6,420 nucleotides of DNA, from positions 1 through 6,420 of the forward strand of contig CAKVLD010000110.1 in assembly GCA_934755305.1 (NCBI GenBank). Reading direction: 5' to 3'. Every line of letters begins with the position of its first letter. Positions within the stretch are counted from its first letter, which is position 1. The notes below the pieces were generated by a model that saw nothing but the letters and a program-made list of their open reading frames with translations, had not been told where the DNA came from and ran no database searches. This document shows positions 5,502 through 6,420 of the stretch, one piece after another. This DNA comes from an uncultured Clostridium sp. GTDB taxonomy: Bacteria > Bacillota > Clostridia > Clostridiales > Clostridiaceae. The position numbers were made by a program, and so were the translations under genes.

Positions 5502-6420
5502 TTATATAGATACAACTCCTTCAGCTCTTATTTCAACATCATTTGGCACTTCATTTAATGAAATTATCATTACATGTGGGAATGCCATTTCTAAAAGTTT
5601 TCTAAACACTGATCTAATATTTGGAGATACCAAAATAACTGGTTGATTATTATAGAAATAAACAGATTCAATAGTATCTCTAACACTATGGAATATTCTT
5701 GTTGTAGTATCTGGGTCAATAGATGGGAATGAACCTTGCATTGACTTTTGTATATTACTTGCAACAATTTCCTCTAACTGAGGGCTTAGTGTAATTACAG
5801 TTATTGCTCTATCTTCATTAATTAATTGGTTACAAATTGTTCTTCCTAAAGCAAATCTAACATATTCAGTTAGTAACTCTATATCTTTTGTATTTCTAGA
5901 ATTATCAGCTAATGATTCCATTATAGTAACCATATCTTTTATTGGCACTTTCTCTCTTAATAGATTTTGTAATACCTTTTGTAATTCACCTATAGTTAAT
6001 AAATCTGGTATTAATTCTTCAACAACAGCACTATATTTTTCCTTAGTATTTTCAACAATAAGTTTAACTTCTTGTCTACCTAATAATTCATAAGAATGTG
6101 CTTTAATTGTTTCAGTTAAATGAGTTACCATAACAGTTGTAGGATCAACTACTGTTAAACCTTTAATTTCTGCTTCTTCTCTTTGATCTTTATTTATCCA
6201 TACAGCTGGTAAATTAAATGTAGGTTCTACAGTTTTTATTCCTCTAATATCTGAAGTATCTCCATTAGGGTCCATGCAAAGTAACATATTAGCCATAAGT
6301 TCAGATGATGCTATTACTGTCCCCCTAATTTTTATAACATATTCATTAGTTTTTAATTGAAGATTATCTCTTATCCTTATAGGTTGGACAACAATTCCCA
6401 TTTCAATTGCACATTGTCTT
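5502..6420 (-). CDS. flhA: Flagellar export gate protein FlhA, C-terminal part (5' end outside window)
   Basis: FlhA is the large membrane component of the flagellar type III export gate; its cytoplasmic domain forms a ring that docks chaperones and substrates. Only the last 305 codons are visible. The reading frame runs off the right edge: an in-frame Met at 6401 is preceded by R-Q-C-A-I-E, matching the usual FlhA stretch before GIVVxPIRIRDN, so that Met is internal. The N-terminal membrane segments lie outside the window. Recognisable conserved segments, counted from the edge, are PIRIRDNLQL (about 13-22), LLGRQEVKLIVE (112-123), LREKVPIKDMVTIMESLAD (154-172), EYVRFALGRTI (185-195) and the C-terminal VSPNIRSVFRKLLEMAFP block ending NEVPNDVEIRAEGVVSI. 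No frameshift or missing block is seen. The stop TAA (5504-5502) is one base before the flhF ATG, so the genes are probably coupled. Identity is secure from family sequence and context. Confidence 0.97.
   Translation of the reverse strand, partial: RQCAIEMGIVVQPIRIRDNLQLKTNEYVIKIRGTVIASSELMANMLLCMDPNGDTSDIRGIKTVEPTFNLPAVWINKDQREEAEIKGLTVVDPTTVMVTHLTETIKAHSYELLGRQEVKLIVENTKEKYSAVVEELIPDLLTIGELQKVLQNLLREKVPIKDMVTIMESLADNSRNTKDIELLTEYVRFALGRTICNQLINEDRAITVITLSPQLEEIVASNIQKSMQGSFPSIDPDTTTRIFHSVRDTIESVYFYNNQPVILVSPNIRSVFRKLLEMAFPHVMIISLNEVPNDVEIRAEGVVSI
5516..5522 (-). promoter_or_regulatory. Shine-Dalgarno of flhF (GAAGGAG, long spacing)
   Basis: GAAGGAG lies inside the 3' end of flhA. It directly abuts a TTG (5515) and is 15 bases from the ATG at 5500. 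Zero spacing makes the TTG very unlikely as a start. Fifteen bases is longer than usual, so flhF may depend partly on ribosomes finishing flhA, whose stop is one base before the ATG. Confidence 0.6.

Noticed and set aside
1..6420. CRISPR arrays, tRNA or rRNA genes, insertion sequences, defence or secondary-metabolite systems
   Set aside because: There are no regularly spaced repeats, no tRNA-like cloverleaf, no transposase and no cargo genes. The window is an ordinary flagellar operon.

Overview
The window is a low-GC, AT-rich stretch from a motile Firmicute, most likely a Clostridium-type bacterium. The evidence is strong A/T-ending codon use, purine-rich Shine-Dalgarno sites, TTG and GTG starts, and the gene order flhA-flhF-flhG-sigD with distal-rod genes downstream. 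Every convincing gene lies on the minus strand, so transcription runs from high to low coordinates. The species cannot be fixed from the sequence alone.

In transcription order, the right edge (5502-6420) holds the C-terminal cytoplasmic half of the export-gate protein FlhA. It is followed, almost without gaps, by the SRP-type GTPase FlhF (4385-5500) and the MinD-like ATPase FlhG (3537-4391), which set flagellar placement and number. A 323-base AT-rich gap (3214-3536) has no confident gene. It holds two extended -10 promoter candidates and a doubtful 39-codon ORF. Next come the flagellar sigma factor SigD/FliA (2488-3213), a 158-residue membrane-anchored coiled-coil protein in the place where Bacillus subtilis has swrB (1999-2475), a 62-residue single-pass membrane protein (1805-1993), and two rod proteins, FlgF-like (1045-1812) and FlgG-like (256-1023). 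A strong intrinsic terminator (141-172) closes the operon. The remaining left end (1-140) has no gene that I can see.

Together the genes are the late part of a flagellar operon: export gate (FlhA), placement and number control (FlhF/FlhG), the switch to late gene expression (SigD), and distal-rod subunits that FlhA-dependent export would deliver (FlgF/FlgG). Tight spacing, with overlaps of 7 and 8 bases at two junctions, suggests translational coupling. I choose shorter starts than the longest reading frames for flhF (ATG at 5500) and flgF (GTG at 1812).

I find no wholly new system. The least understood parts are the two small membrane-protein genes between sigD and flgF, an A8 run inside the first of them, and the unusually long gap upstream of sigD.
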